DNA from: Polaromonas sp. A23
GTDB lineage: Bacteria > Pseudomonadota > Gammaproteobacteria > Burkholderiales > Burkholderiaceae_C
Direction of reading: 5' to 3'
Assembly: GCF_002001015.1 (NCBI RefSeq)
Contig: NZ_MUNO01000010.1
Coordinates: forward strand, 124,001-188,000
Length of the DNA stretch: 64,000 nucleotides
The position numbers and the translations under genes are program-made. The first letter of the stretch is position 1; every line of letters starts with the position of its first letter. Below the pieces are notes generated by a model, which was not told the origin of the DNA, made no database searches, and saw nothing but the letters and a program-made list of their open reading frames with translations. Below, piece by piece: positions 45,652-53,239 of the stretch.

Positions 45652-46113
45652 GTGGAGTTTGTTGTCCTGCTTGTGCTGCTTGTGCTGCTAGCGCTGCTGG
45701 GGTTGCTCGGCTGGAGGGCGTATCGCGTCTCAAGACGCAAGGCCGCGCCTCCCTCCCCGCGCCGTGCGCCAGTGGGCGACACCAGCAGCAGCACCCTGGA
45801 CGACAGCGCCTACCGGGTCAGCTACGCACCGCCCGAATTTGAGTGGAGCGGCACCGTCACCGGCTCTTTGCCGGTCAAGATACTGACCTACAAACAGTAC
45901 GAGTGCCTCGAAGATGCGCGCTACGGCTTCAAGATCGTCGGCGTTCCGCCCACCGAGCGCAAACAACCACAACCCTACAAGACACGCGCCCACGGCCTGA
46001 AGACCGTCGCGTCGCTGGAAAAACACGGCTTCCTGGCCAAAGACCCCGAAGGCGGTTTTGTCATCACCGACCTGGGCCTCAATGCGCTGGAGGTCTGCAG
46101 TGTTCGGTATTGA
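45652..46113 (+). CDS. Membrane-anchored protein with winged-helix-like C-terminus, unknown
   Basis: 153 residues starting at GTG 45652. One strongly Leu/Val-rich N-terminal helix (residues about 3-22) is followed by basic and disordered sequence and a C-terminal domain (about 75-153) KQYECLEDARYGFKIVG, then LKTVASLEKHGFLAKDPEGG and FVITDLGLNALEVC. The last part resembles a winged helix with a wing at KDPEGGF, which would fit a DNA- or protein-binding module held at the membrane. No named family recognised. Confidence 0.5.
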   Translation: MEFVVLLVLLVLLALLGLLGWRAYRVSRRKAAPPSPRRAPVGDTSSSTLDDSAYRVSYAPPEFEWSGTVTGSLPVKILTYKQYECLEDARYGFKIVGVPPTERKQPQPYKTRAHGLKTVASLEKHGFLAKDPEGGFVITDLGLNALEVCSVRY

Positions 46114-46337
46114 CCTGCAGATGGCCTTACCGGGCAGCGGGTCGAACCACCGCACTCGCTGCGCCCTTCCTGCCTGAGGCATCACCCCCCGTCAGGGCAA
46201 TGGCCACCCGTTTGTCGGTTTGTGCGATATCGTACATACAAAGCGTTTTGAACCGCCTAAACTGAAAGGCTGGCCCGCGCGCCTCTGCCTCTGCCAGGGG
46301 CCTCGCTCGAAGCCAGTTCTGCTTCGGAGCTTTGTTG

Positions 46338-47054
46338 ATGGCCGTTTCCCCAGATCCTCGTGAAAACCAGTTGCTCGCCGCGCTGCCAGACGCCGAGTTC
46401 CAGCGCTGGTTGCCGCAGCTCGAATGGGTCGACATGCCGCTGGGCCAGGTGGTCTATGAATCGGGCGGCACCCTGAGCCATGTGTATTTCCCGGCCACCT
46501 CCATCGTCTCCCTGTTGTATGTGATGGAAAACGGCGCCTCGGCCGAAATCGCCGTGGTCGGCCATGAAGGCGTGGTCGGCATCTCTCTGTTCATGGGCGG
46601 CGAATCGACACCCAGCCGGGGCGTGGTGCAAAGCGCAGGCCAGGGCTTCCGGCTCCCGGCACACGTCATCAAGGAAGAATTCAAGCGGGCACCGGTGTTG
46701 CACCTGCTGCTGCGCTACACCCAGGCACTGATCACGCAGATGGCACAAACCGCCGTCTGCAACCGCCACCACTCGCTGGACCAGCAGTTGTGTCGCTGGC
46801 TGCTGCTGAGCCTGGATCGCCTGCAGGGCAACGAGCTGGTGATGACGCAAGAGCTGATCGCCAACATGCTCGGCGTGCGCCGCGAAGGCGTGACCGAGGG
46901 CGCACTCAAGCTGCAAAACCTCGGCCTGATTCGTTATTCGCGCGGCCGCATCACGGTGCTGGACCGGCCCGGGCTGGAAAAACGCACCTGCGAGTGTTAT
47001 GCCGTGGTCAAGAAGGAATACGACCGTCTGCTCCCCGACAAGCTGGCCATCTGA
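46338..47054 (+). CDS. Crp/Fnr-family regulator (first of a tandem pair)
   Basis: 238 residues: cyclic-nucleotide-binding-like beta roll (about 30-130: VVYESGGTLSHVYFPATSIVSLLYVMENG, GHEGVVGISLF) and a C-terminal winged helix (about 145-225: LVMTQELIANMLGVRREGVTEGALKLQN). The cyclic nucleotide pocket Arg/Glu and Fnr iron-sulfur cysteines are not evident; a C-terminal CECY pair is present. Start at ATG 46338; two TTG codons immediately precede. Ligand unknown. The next gene is a paralogue with the same design. Confidence 0.82.
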   Translation: MAVSPDPRENQLLAALPDAEFQRWLPQLEWVDMPLGQVVYESGGTLSHVYFPATSIVSLLYVMENGASAEIAVVGHEGVVGISLFMGGESTPSRGVVQSAGQGFRLPAHVIKEEFKRAPVLHLLLRYTQALITQMAQTAVCNRHHSLDQQLCRWLLLSLDRLQGNELVMTQELIANMLGVRREGVTEGALKLQNLGLIRYSRGRITVLDRPGLEKRTCECYAVVKKEYDRLLPDKLAI

Positions 47055-47201
47055 CCTCTGTCCCGTCTGCGTGCGCTGCCTCCATATTCGGTGTGGATAG
47101 ATTATCTAGCGCATACTGGGGCACCGACTGGAACTGCATCTGTCAGTGGCGCGGCCTTGTAATTGCCCCCGTGAAGGGGCCGCAACCCACCGGAGAGCCG
47201 C

Positions 47202-47894
47202 TTGTCCGCCGTCGAAAACCACCTCCTTGAACGTCTACCCCGTCCGGACCGCTTGCGCCTGCTGGCCGCTTGCGAGCCCGTCGAACTGGTGCTGTCCGAA
47301 GTCCTGTGCGTGCCCGACCTGCCGGTCCGCCACGTGTACTTTCCCATCCGGGGCTTTATCTCGCTGGTCACGCCGGTGGACGGCAGCCCGGGCGTGGAGG
47401 TGGGCATGGTGGGGCGCGAAGGCATGCTGGGTGCGCAACTGGCGCTGGGTATCGCCACAACGCCCTGGCGCGCGGTGGTGCAGGGCGCCGGTGGCGCCTG
47501 GCGCATCGGCACTGTTGCCTTCAAGCGCGAGCTGGCGCACAGCCCGGCGCTGCAGCGCGGCCTGAACCGCTATCTGTACGTGCTGATGGCGCAGCACGCC
47601 GCGTCTGCCGGCTGCCTGCGCTTTCACCTGACCGGCCAACGCCTGGCGCGCTGGCTGCTGATGAGCCAGGATCGGGCCCACTCGGACAGTTTTCACGTCA
47701 CTCACGAGTTTCTTGCCTACATGCTCGGCATGCGGCGCGTCGGCATCACAGCCGCTGCCAGCACGCTGCAGCGCAACGGCCTGATCGAATACCACCGGGG
47801 CGAACTCAAGGTGCTAGACCGCACAGGCCTGGAAGCCGCCGCCTGCAGCTGCTACGCCTCGGACCGGCGAACCTACGCACAATTGCTGGGCTAG
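47202..47894 (+). CDS. Crp/Fnr-family regulator (second of a tandem pair)
   Basis: 230 residues, same plan as the previous gene: FPIRGFISLVTPVDGSPGVEVGMVGREGMLGAQLALG beta roll with HVYFP-like HVYFPIRG, and a C-terminal HTH FHVTHEFLAYMLGMRRVGITAAAS, ending with the conserved CSCY. Translation starts at TTG 47202, preceded by GGAGAGCCGC, the only start with a good ribosome-binding site. Weaker identity to the first copy suggests old duplication. Confidence 0.78.
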   Translation: MSAVENHLLERLPRPDRLRLLAACEPVELVLSEVLCVPDLPVRHVYFPIRGFISLVTPVDGSPGVEVGMVGREGMLGAQLALGIATTPWRAVVQGAGGAWRIGTVAFKRELAHSPALQRGLNRYLYVLMAQHAASAGCLRFHLTGQRLARWLLMSQDRAHSDSFHVTHEFLAYMLGMRRVGITAAASTLQRNGLIEYHRGELKVLDRTGLEAAACSCYASDRRTYAQLLG

Positions 47895-48053
47895 CTACAC
47901 GCAGAAGAAATGCGCGGTCTATGTTCGTTTGCGCATGGACAACAGATGCCCACCCGCCTATAAGCAGTAGATAGAAAGAAACTCCGAAGTTCAAGCGGAG
48001 TCCCTCAAGGGCCGGCACAGGCCCGGCGGTTCCCATGGCAGTGAGGCTCCGAC

Positions 48054-48485
48054 ATGATCCAACCGACTCCCCAGGAAGCACAGGTAGAAAGCGCGTCCGC
48101 GATGCTTGGGGGACAGGCCATGTCTTTGCGGCGCAGGGTACCGGACGCCATGGCGAACACAGCGGCCTTCTTGACGCGTGAAGCTGCACTCAAACTCACC
48201 GGGCACGAGCCCACTGGGGCACTTTTGCACCATGCGCGCTCAACCGACCGCCCGCTACAGCCTCCGCTCATCGCCATCGAAGACTGGGACGCCCTGTTCT
48301 GCGCAGTTCAAACACAACTGAAACACGCCGTGGGCGAACAGCTGGGCGTGCTGCCCTACACACCCAAGCACTCGACTGAATTGGCCGCAGCCCTGGTCCA
48401 GGCGATTGTGCTGGACTGCGTCGGCGCCATGGATCAGCTCCACGCGGCGCTGAAGCTGGAACGCAATCAACGTCCCACGACGTGA
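48054..48485 (+). CDS. Hypothetical protein (143 aa)
   Basis: Begins MIQPTPQEAQVESASAML. A possible helix-turn-helix-like stretch is MANTAAFLTREAALKL, followed by an IEDWDALFCAVQTQLKHAVG and ALVQAIVLDCVGAMDQLHA helical region. I do not recognise a family. No partner on the same strand except the upstream Crp pair. Confidence 0.45.
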   Translation: MIQPTPQEAQVESASAMLGGQAMSLRRRVPDAMANTAAFLTREAALKLTGHEPTGALLHHARSTDRPLQPPLIAIEDWDALFCAVQTQLKHAVGEQLGVLPYTPKHSTELAAALVQAIVLDCVGAMDQLHAALKLERNQRPTT

Positions 48486-48538
48486 CACGAGGTCTGGTGC
48501 GTCGCCGGCCTCATCATTAGCGGCCCAAAGCCTGGGGC

Positions 48539-49009
48539 TCAGGCAGCGCCTGCACAACACCCTCGGGCCACATTCTGGGCGTTACCAAGGCTGATGTCTT
48601 TCAATATGCTGCAGTCCGGCGCGGGGCCGCCAGCGCAGGTCTGTGAGCAGGCCTGAACAAAAGCCGACAGGCTTCGCTCCAGCCGCTGCAACTCGGCCCG
48701 TTTGGTGCGCACCGCATCCAGACGCAACTGCGCGATGCTGCGCGCTTCGACGCAATCACGTTCACGGTTGGTCGACAGCGACACCAGCTCACGCGTCTCG
48801 TCTACCGAAAACCCGAAATCGCGGCACTGGCGGATCAGCGTAAGCACGCCTTCTATTTCGGCGCCATAAACCCGGTGGCCGCTGGCGCGGCGCATCGCCT
48901 GCGGAATCAGGCCCACCGATTCGTAATACCGGATGGCCGACACGTTCAGCCCCACGCGCCTGGCCAGCACGCCCATCGTCAATTCGCCGCCAATAACAAT
49001 TTTTTCCAT
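48539..49009 (-). CDS. MerR-family heavy-metal-responsive regulator
   Basis: 156 residues: MerR-type winged helix (MGVLARRVGLNVSAIRYYESVGLIP), a dimerisation helix and a cysteine pattern matching MerR/PbrR metal sensors: Cys in ERDCVEAR (MerR Cys82 position), then ACSQTCAGGPAPDCSIL (Cys117 and Cys126 positions, with an extra Cys). A Gly-Cys-Cys tail follows. Hg, Pb, Cd or Zn binding are plausible; metal cannot be told. It is divergent from a tiny cysteine-rich membrane protein gene and they share a 19-bp-spacer promoter. Confidence 0.82.
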   Translation of the reverse strand: MEKIVIGGELTMGVLARRVGLNVSAIRYYESVGLIPQAMRRASGHRVYGAEIEGVLTLIRQCRDFGFSVDETRELVSLSTNRERDCVEARSIAQLRLDAVRTKRAELQRLERSLSAFVQACSQTCAGGPAPDCSILKDISLGNAQNVARGCCAGAA

Positions 49010-49017
49010 TTCAGGCC

Positions 49018-49048
49018 TTGCATCTCAAGTTACTTGAGGTTTTAGAGT
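49018..49048 (+). promoter_or_regulatory. MerR-type promoter/operator with 19-bp spacer
   Basis: -35 TTGCAT (49018-49023) and -10 TAGAGT (49043-49048) are separated by exactly 19 bp, the over-long spacer of MerR-activated promoters. Within it is a perfect inverted repeat CTCAAGT-T-ACTTGAG (49024-49038), which is also the sequence type bound by SoxR. It reads towards the small membrane protein gene. Confidence 0.7.
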
Positions 49049-49093
49049 CAGTGTACGGGACTCGCCCCGCATAACGCTCTGGAGATAGATCTG

Positions 49094-49399
49094 ATGAAAA
49101 AACCCGTGTTGGCCGCCCTCGGCCTGGGCGCTGCCTGTGTGGCCTGCTGCACCCTTCCCCTCGGATTCACCCTGCTGGGCGGCAGCGCCATGGCCGGCGG
49201 GTTGGCAGCCCTGTTTGACTGGAGCAGCAACCCCCTGGCTGCTGCTGCGGCCGCCGCCGTGATTGCCACCGCAGCGGTCGGCCTGACCGTGTGGCGCATG
49301 CGCCGCAACCGGCGCGCGGCATGTGCCGCGCCAGTAGAGGGCAGCCACTGCGCCACCAGCCCGCAGGCAGGGGCTTGCGGTTGTGGGCCGAATACTTGA
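49094..49399 (+). CDS. Small cysteine-rich membrane protein, MerF/MerT-like
   Basis: 101 residues. First hydrophobic helix carries ACVACC (vicinal Cys pair) followed by TLPLGFTLLGGSAMAGGLAALF, a second helix about 51-70, then a basic RRNRRAAC and a C-terminal CATSPQAGACGCG. Vicinal cysteines in helix 1 and a cytoplasmic cysteine tail are the layout of MerT/MerF mercuric ion uptake proteins, although similarity is too weak to name it. Start at ATG 49094 has GGAGATAG upstream. The MerR regulator next to it and their shared promoter suggest metal-inducible expression. Confidence 0.65.
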   Translation: MKKPVLAALGLGAACVACCTLPLGFTLLGGSAMAGGLAALFDWSSNPLAAAAAAAVIATAAVGLTVWRMRRNRRAACAAPVEGSHCATSPQAGACGCGPNT

Positions 49400-49400
49400 A

Positions 49401-49460
49401 GAAAAATCAGTGATTTGCCCAATGGATTCGGGCGCTAGAAGCTATGAAATACATAGCAAG
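49401..49460 (+). repeat. AGCTAT-family palindromic element, intergenic copy 4
   Basis: After the small membrane protein gene and before the putA stop: GAAAAATCAGTGATTTGCCC, GGATTCGGGCGC, then AGAAGCTATGAAATACATAG. Good GCTATgaaATACATAGC palindrome, incomplete first stem. Confidence 0.55.
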
Positions 49461-49500
49461 CAGGACCGCCGCACGGACAACTACGCCGCGACTTAAGCGC

Positions 49501-52488
49501 TCAGGCCACTCCGGCCAGCAGAGCCGCATTGCCCCCCGCCGCCGTGGTGTTCACCGTGACGGTCTGCTCTGCACAGAAGCGGTAGAGGTAATGAGGCCCG
49601 CCGGCTTTCGGGCCTGTGCCACTCAAGCCTTCACCGCCAAAGGGCTGCACACCGACCACTGCACCAATCATGTTGCGGTTGATGTAGATGTTGCCCACAT
49701 GCGCGGCCGCGGCGAGCGCCTGCGCGCGCGAGTCGATGCGGGTCTGGACGCCCAGCGTAAGGCCGTAGCCGAGAGCGTTGATTTGATCGATCACCTTCTG
49801 CGGCTCGCCACTCCAGCGCACGATCTGCAACACCGGGCCGAAGATTTCGTCTTTCACCTCGGCCAGGCTGCTGACCTCAAAAGCGACGGGCAGCACCAGA
49901 TTTGCTATCAAATCAGGAGCTGCTTGCGCCCGTGAATCAAGGGCTGGAAGCACTTTTGATGTTGAATTGAGGCGCTGCAGGTGTTTGCCGATGTTGTCAA
50001 AGGCCTCGCGGTCGATCACTGGGCCAACGTCGGTCGACAGCTCGGCGGTGTTGCCGACAGCGAGTTCCTGCACCGCGCCCTGGATCATTTCAATCACCTT
50101 GTCGGCAATGCCCTCATGCACACACAGCAGGCGCAGCGCCGAGCAGCGCTGGCCGGCCGAGCGGAAAGCGCTTTGCACCACGGCGTCCACCACCTGCTCG
50201 GGCAGCGCGCTGCTGTCGACCAGCATGGCGTTGATGCCGCCGGTCTCGGCAATCAGCGGCACGATGGGCCCGTCTTTGGCGGCCAGCGCGCGGTTGATGA
50301 TTTTGGCCACCTGGGTGGAGCCGGTGAACACCACACCAGCCACACCGGGCGCCGCCACCAGGGCAGCGCCCACGGTTTCGCCGGGTCCGTGGATCAATTG
50401 CAGCGCGCCTTCGGGCACGCCCGCGGCATGCAGCAGGCGCACGGCGGCTTGCGCCACGCCCGGTGTCTGCTCGGCGGGTTTGGCAATCACGGTGTTGCCG
50501 GTGGCCAGCGCTGCGGCGACCTGGCCCGTGAAAATGGCGAGAGGAAAATTCCAGGGGCTGATGCAGACCCAGACGCCGCGCGCGGTGAGGCGCAGCGTGT
50601 TGGTTTCTCCGGTTGGCCCGGGCAGCGCTGTCGGCTGCATGATGCGTTCGGCCTCATTGGCGTAGTAGCGCAGGAAATCAATCGCCTCGCGCACCTCGGA
50701 CACCGCATCGCCCCAGGTCTTGAAGGCTTCCTTGACCAGCAGGGCGCAGAACATGGGCATGTGCTTCTGCATGGCATCGGCAGCGCGGCGCAGCGTGGCG
50801 GCGCGTTCGGCCACATCAGTCTTGCTCCATTTTTGATAGCTGCTTGCGCCCGTATTTATTGGGCCAGAGATCAATTTGACATCAAACTCCGGGACCACAG
50901 GCACCTGGGTGCCCGCCAGCGCGGCCAACAGCGGCGCGCGCATGCTCTCGACTGTGAGGTCCAGCCCCTCGCTGTTGGGACGGCCGGGGCCGTATAAAAC
51001 AGGCGGTAGCGGCAGTGAAGACTCCGGCTCCACGCGCAGGGGTGATGTCAGCAACACATCCATGCCCACCGACTCGTCGGCGAGCTGGTGCACAAAGGAG
51101 GAGTTGGCGCCGTTTTCCAGCAGGCGGCGCACGAGGTAAGCCAGCAGGTCGCGGTGCGCACCCACAGGCGCGTAGACGCGGCAGCTGATTTGCGGGTTCT
51201 TCAGGACTTCGCGGAACACGCCCTCGCCCATGCCGTGCAGGCGCTGTAATTCAAAGGGCACTGCATCGCGGGATGCCATCTGAATGATGGCTGCAATGGT
51301 TCCGGCGTTGTGGCCAGCAAACTGCGGATAAATAGCGTCGGGCGCGGCCAGCAGGGCCTGCGCACACGCAAGGTAAGACACATCGGTGTGGTGCTTGTGG
51401 GTGAACACCGGGTAATGCGGCAAGCCCATCTCCTGCGCGCGCTTGATTTCCGAGTCCCAGTAAGCGCCTTTGACCAGGCGGCACATCAGGCGCAGCCGGT
51501 ACCTGCGGGCGATGCTGATGACGTGTTCGATCAGATCCAGCGAGCGTGTCTGGTAGGCCTGCAGCGCCAGGCCGAAGCCCTTCCACTGCGGGTGCAGTTT
51601 TGCCACCAAAGCGGCCAGCGCTTCAAACACGTCGAGCGAGAGTTCGAGCCGGTCCACCTCTTCAGCATCAATGGTGAGGTTGATGTTGGCGCGTGCCGCC
51701 AGCTCGCACAGGCCCCAGACGCGCGGCACCAGCTCGGCCATCACGCGCGCGTGCTGGGCGTCTTCGTAACGCGGGTGCAGCGCGCTGAGCTTGATGGATA
51801 TGCCATCGTTTTGCTCACACGCCCTTTCCACACCTGCGCGAGCAGCTATTGATTTAATAGCGCCCTCATAGCTGGCCAGGTAGTGCAGGGCATCGGCGCC
51901 GGTGCGCGCGCCTTCGCCCAGCATGTCGTAGCTGAAGCGCAGGCCGGGGATGTCCTTTCGCGAACGGTCGGCTTCTTTCATCGCCTCGCCGATGTTCTGG
52001 CCCAGCACAAACTGCCGGCCCAGCAACTGCACGGCGCGCAGCGTGGCAGCCACCACGGTGCGCGCGCCGAGCTTGCTCATGATGCTGCTCTGGCCATCCT
52101 CCGGCAGAAACTTCTTGGACATGGCAATCGCCGAGGCCGACAGGCGCGCCATCATGCCGTCGCTGGCGCCGTCAAAATCGGCGCGGCCCAGTTGGTCGGC
52201 GGTCAGGGCAATCGCGGTTTCGGCGTCGGGCACGCGCAGCAGGGCTTCGGCCAGGCGCATCAGGGCCAGGCCCTCGGCGCTGGAAATGGGGTATTCCTTG
52301 AGCAGGCTTTCCATGGCCCAGAAGGGCGGCGGGTTGTCGCGCACCGCTTGCACCCAGGGGCGGGCCACGGGCGCGGCGGCAGCCCAATCGAGCGCGGACG
52401 CCAGCTTTTGCAAATGGCTGGACACAATGCCGGCCTCGGGCCGGTAAGGAAAGGGCAGGCGTTGCTGCAAGGGCATCAAAAACTCCAT
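49501..52488 (-). CDS. putA: Bifunctional proline dehydrogenase/L-glutamate-gamma-semialdehyde dehydrogenase
   Basis: Oxidises L-proline to glutamate in two steps: an FAD proline dehydrogenase (about residues 100-480; GISIKLSALHPRYE, RLMCRLVKGAYWDSEIKRAQ) and a NAD aldehyde dehydrogenase (about 520-990; AVVFTGSTQ, LIAETGGINAM, AGQRCSAL with catalytic Cys782, NRNMIGAVVGVQPFGGEGLSGTGPKAGGP). The 995-residue protein lacks the N-terminal ribbon-helix-helix DNA-binding domain of E. coli PutA, so it is not a self-regulator; the divergent Lrp-type gene likely controls it. Three copies of a palindromic element fall inside the frame (about residues 206-224, 535-554 and 843-863). Confidence 0.94.
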   Translation of the reverse strand: MEFLMPLQQRLPFPYRPEAGIVSSHLQKLASALDWAAAAPVARPWVQAVRDNPPPFWAMESLLKEYPISSAEGLALMRLAEALLRVPDAETAIALTADQLGRADFDGASDGMMARLSASAIAMSKKFLPEDGQSSIMSKLGARTVVAATLRAVQLLGRQFVLGQNIGEAMKEADRSRKDIPGLRFSYDMLGEGARTGADALHYLASYEGAIKSIAARAGVERACEQNDGISIKLSALHPRYEDAQHARVMAELVPRVWGLCELAARANINLTIDAEEVDRLELSLDVFEALAALVAKLHPQWKGFGLALQAYQTRSLDLIEHVISIARRYRLRLMCRLVKGAYWDSEIKRAQEMGLPHYPVFTHKHHTDVSYLACAQALLAAPDAIYPQFAGHNAGTIAAIIQMASRDAVPFELQRLHGMGEGVFREVLKNPQISCRVYAPVGAHRDLLAYLVRRLLENGANSSFVHQLADESVGMDVLLTSPLRVEPESSLPLPPVLYGPGRPNSEGLDLTVESMRAPLLAALAGTQVPVVPEFDVKLISGPINTGASSYQKWSKTDVAERAATLRRAADAMQKHMPMFCALLVKEAFKTWGDAVSEVREAIDFLRYYANEAERIMQPTALPGPTGETNTLRLTARGVWVCISPWNFPLAIFTGQVAAALATGNTVIAKPAEQTPGVAQAAVRLLHAAGVPEGALQLIHGPGETVGAALVAAPGVAGVVFTGSTQVAKIINRALAAKDGPIVPLIAETGGINAMLVDSSALPEQVVDAVVQSAFRSAGQRCSALRLLCVHEGIADKVIEMIQGAVQELAVGNTAELSTDVGPVIDREAFDNIGKHLQRLNSTSKVLPALDSRAQAAPDLIANLVLPVAFEVSSLAEVKDEIFGPVLQIVRWSGEPQKVIDQINALGYGLTLGVQTRIDSRAQALAAAAHVGNIYINRNMIGAVVGVQPFGGEGLSGTGPKAGGPHYLYRFCAEQTVTVNTTAAGGNAALLAGVA
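49900..49960 (-). repeat. AGCTAT-family palindromic element in putA, copy a
   Basis: On the minus strand CCAGCCCTTGATTCACGGGCGC then AAGCAGCTCCTGATTTGATA palindrome. It encodes a segment with LPALDSRAQAAPDLIANL, inserted where family members have a short linker in the aldehyde dehydrogenase half. Confidence 0.65.
50829..50886 (-). repeat. AGCTAT-family palindromic element in putA, copy b
   Basis: On the minus strand GGCCCAATAAATACGGGCGC and AAGCAGCTATCAAAAATGG. It encodes SGPINTGASSYQKW in the N-terminal part of the aldehyde dehydrogenase module. Confidence 0.65.
51818..51872 (+). repeat. AGCTAT-family palindromic element in putA, copy c
   Basis: On the plus strand, antisense to putA: ACGCCCTTTCCACACCTGCGCG then AGCAGCTATTGATTTAATAG. 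It encodes EGAIKSIAARAGVERA in the proline dehydrogenase part, where other family members have a shorter loop. Confidence 0.6.
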
Positions 52489-52573
52489 GGCTTGGTGAAT
52501 ATCGCCATATTGTCTTGATCGCAGAAGAATTTTACGCTAAATTTATCTACATACTCCGAATAAATCACTACGC

Positions 52574-53053
52574 ATGCTTGATTCCTCGCCAAACATTGAC
52601 CGCATCGACCTGAAAATCCTGAGCGTTTTGCAACAGGACGGTCGCGTCTCCAACCTGAAACTGGCCGAAAGCGTGGCCCTGTCACCCACAGCCGTGCTGG
52701 CGCGCGTGCAGCGGCTCACCCGCGACGGCTATATCCTGGGCTACGAGGCACGGCTGAACCCGCTCAAACTCGGCGCCGGCATGACGGTGTTTGTGGAGGT
52801 GCTGCTGGACCGCACCACACCCCACGTGTTTGAAGCCTTCAAGGCGGCAGTGCAGGTCTACCCGGAAATCATGGAATGCCACATGGTGGCCGGCGGCTTT
52901 GATTACCTGCTCAAGACCCGAATGGCCGACATGGCGGCCTACCGCCAGTTTGCCGGCACCGCGCTCTGGCAACTGCCAGGCGTGCGCGAAACCCGTACCT
53001 ATGCGGTGATGGAAGAGGTCAAAAACACCACCCACCTGGCGCTCGGAGTGTAG
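52574..53053 (+). CDS. Lrp/AsnC-family regulator, probable putA regulator
   Basis: 159 residues: N-terminal HTH (DRIDLKILSVLQQDGRVSNLKLAESVALSPTAVLARVQRL) and a C-terminal RAM/ACT-like effector domain (FVEVLLDRTTPHVFEAFKAAV, AGGFDYLLKTRMADMAAYRQF). The 85-bp AT-rich gap to divergent putA is the expected control region; proline-dependent activation is seen with PutR/BkdR-type proteins in relatives. Ligand in this species inferred. Confidence 0.85.
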   Translation: MLDSSPNIDRIDLKILSVLQQDGRVSNLKLAESVALSPTAVLARVQRLTRDGYILGYEARLNPLKLGAGMTVFVEVLLDRTTPHVFEAFKAAVQVYPEIMECHMVAGGFDYLLKTRMADMAAYRQFAGTALWQLPGVRETRTYAVMEEVKNTTHLALGV

Positions 53054-53085
53054 AACCGTGCGTGGTGTTTGTTTCATTTAGATAC

Positions 53086-53108
53086 AAATGTGGCATTTAT
53101 ACACATTT
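53086..53108. promoter_or_regulatory. AT-rich inverted repeat upstream of orphan ABC binding-protein gene
   Basis: AAATGTG (53086-53092), 9-nt spacer, CACATTT (53102-53108): perfect 7-bp arms in an AT-rich stretch between the Lrp gene and the ABC binding-protein gene. Arm-length and spacing suit a dimeric regulator; no assigned protein. The rest of the gap to 53239 shows no other clear signal. Confidence 0.4.
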
Positions 53109-53239
53109 AAGGCCAATAGATTCAATATTAGAGGCGGCCCACGTTGCCGAATGCGAACTCTTGGACTAAGTTGAACCAAGGATAGGTTTTGCTTTGCATA
53201 GCCCAGCCCATACCAGTCAACAACGTCAGAGGGATCACG

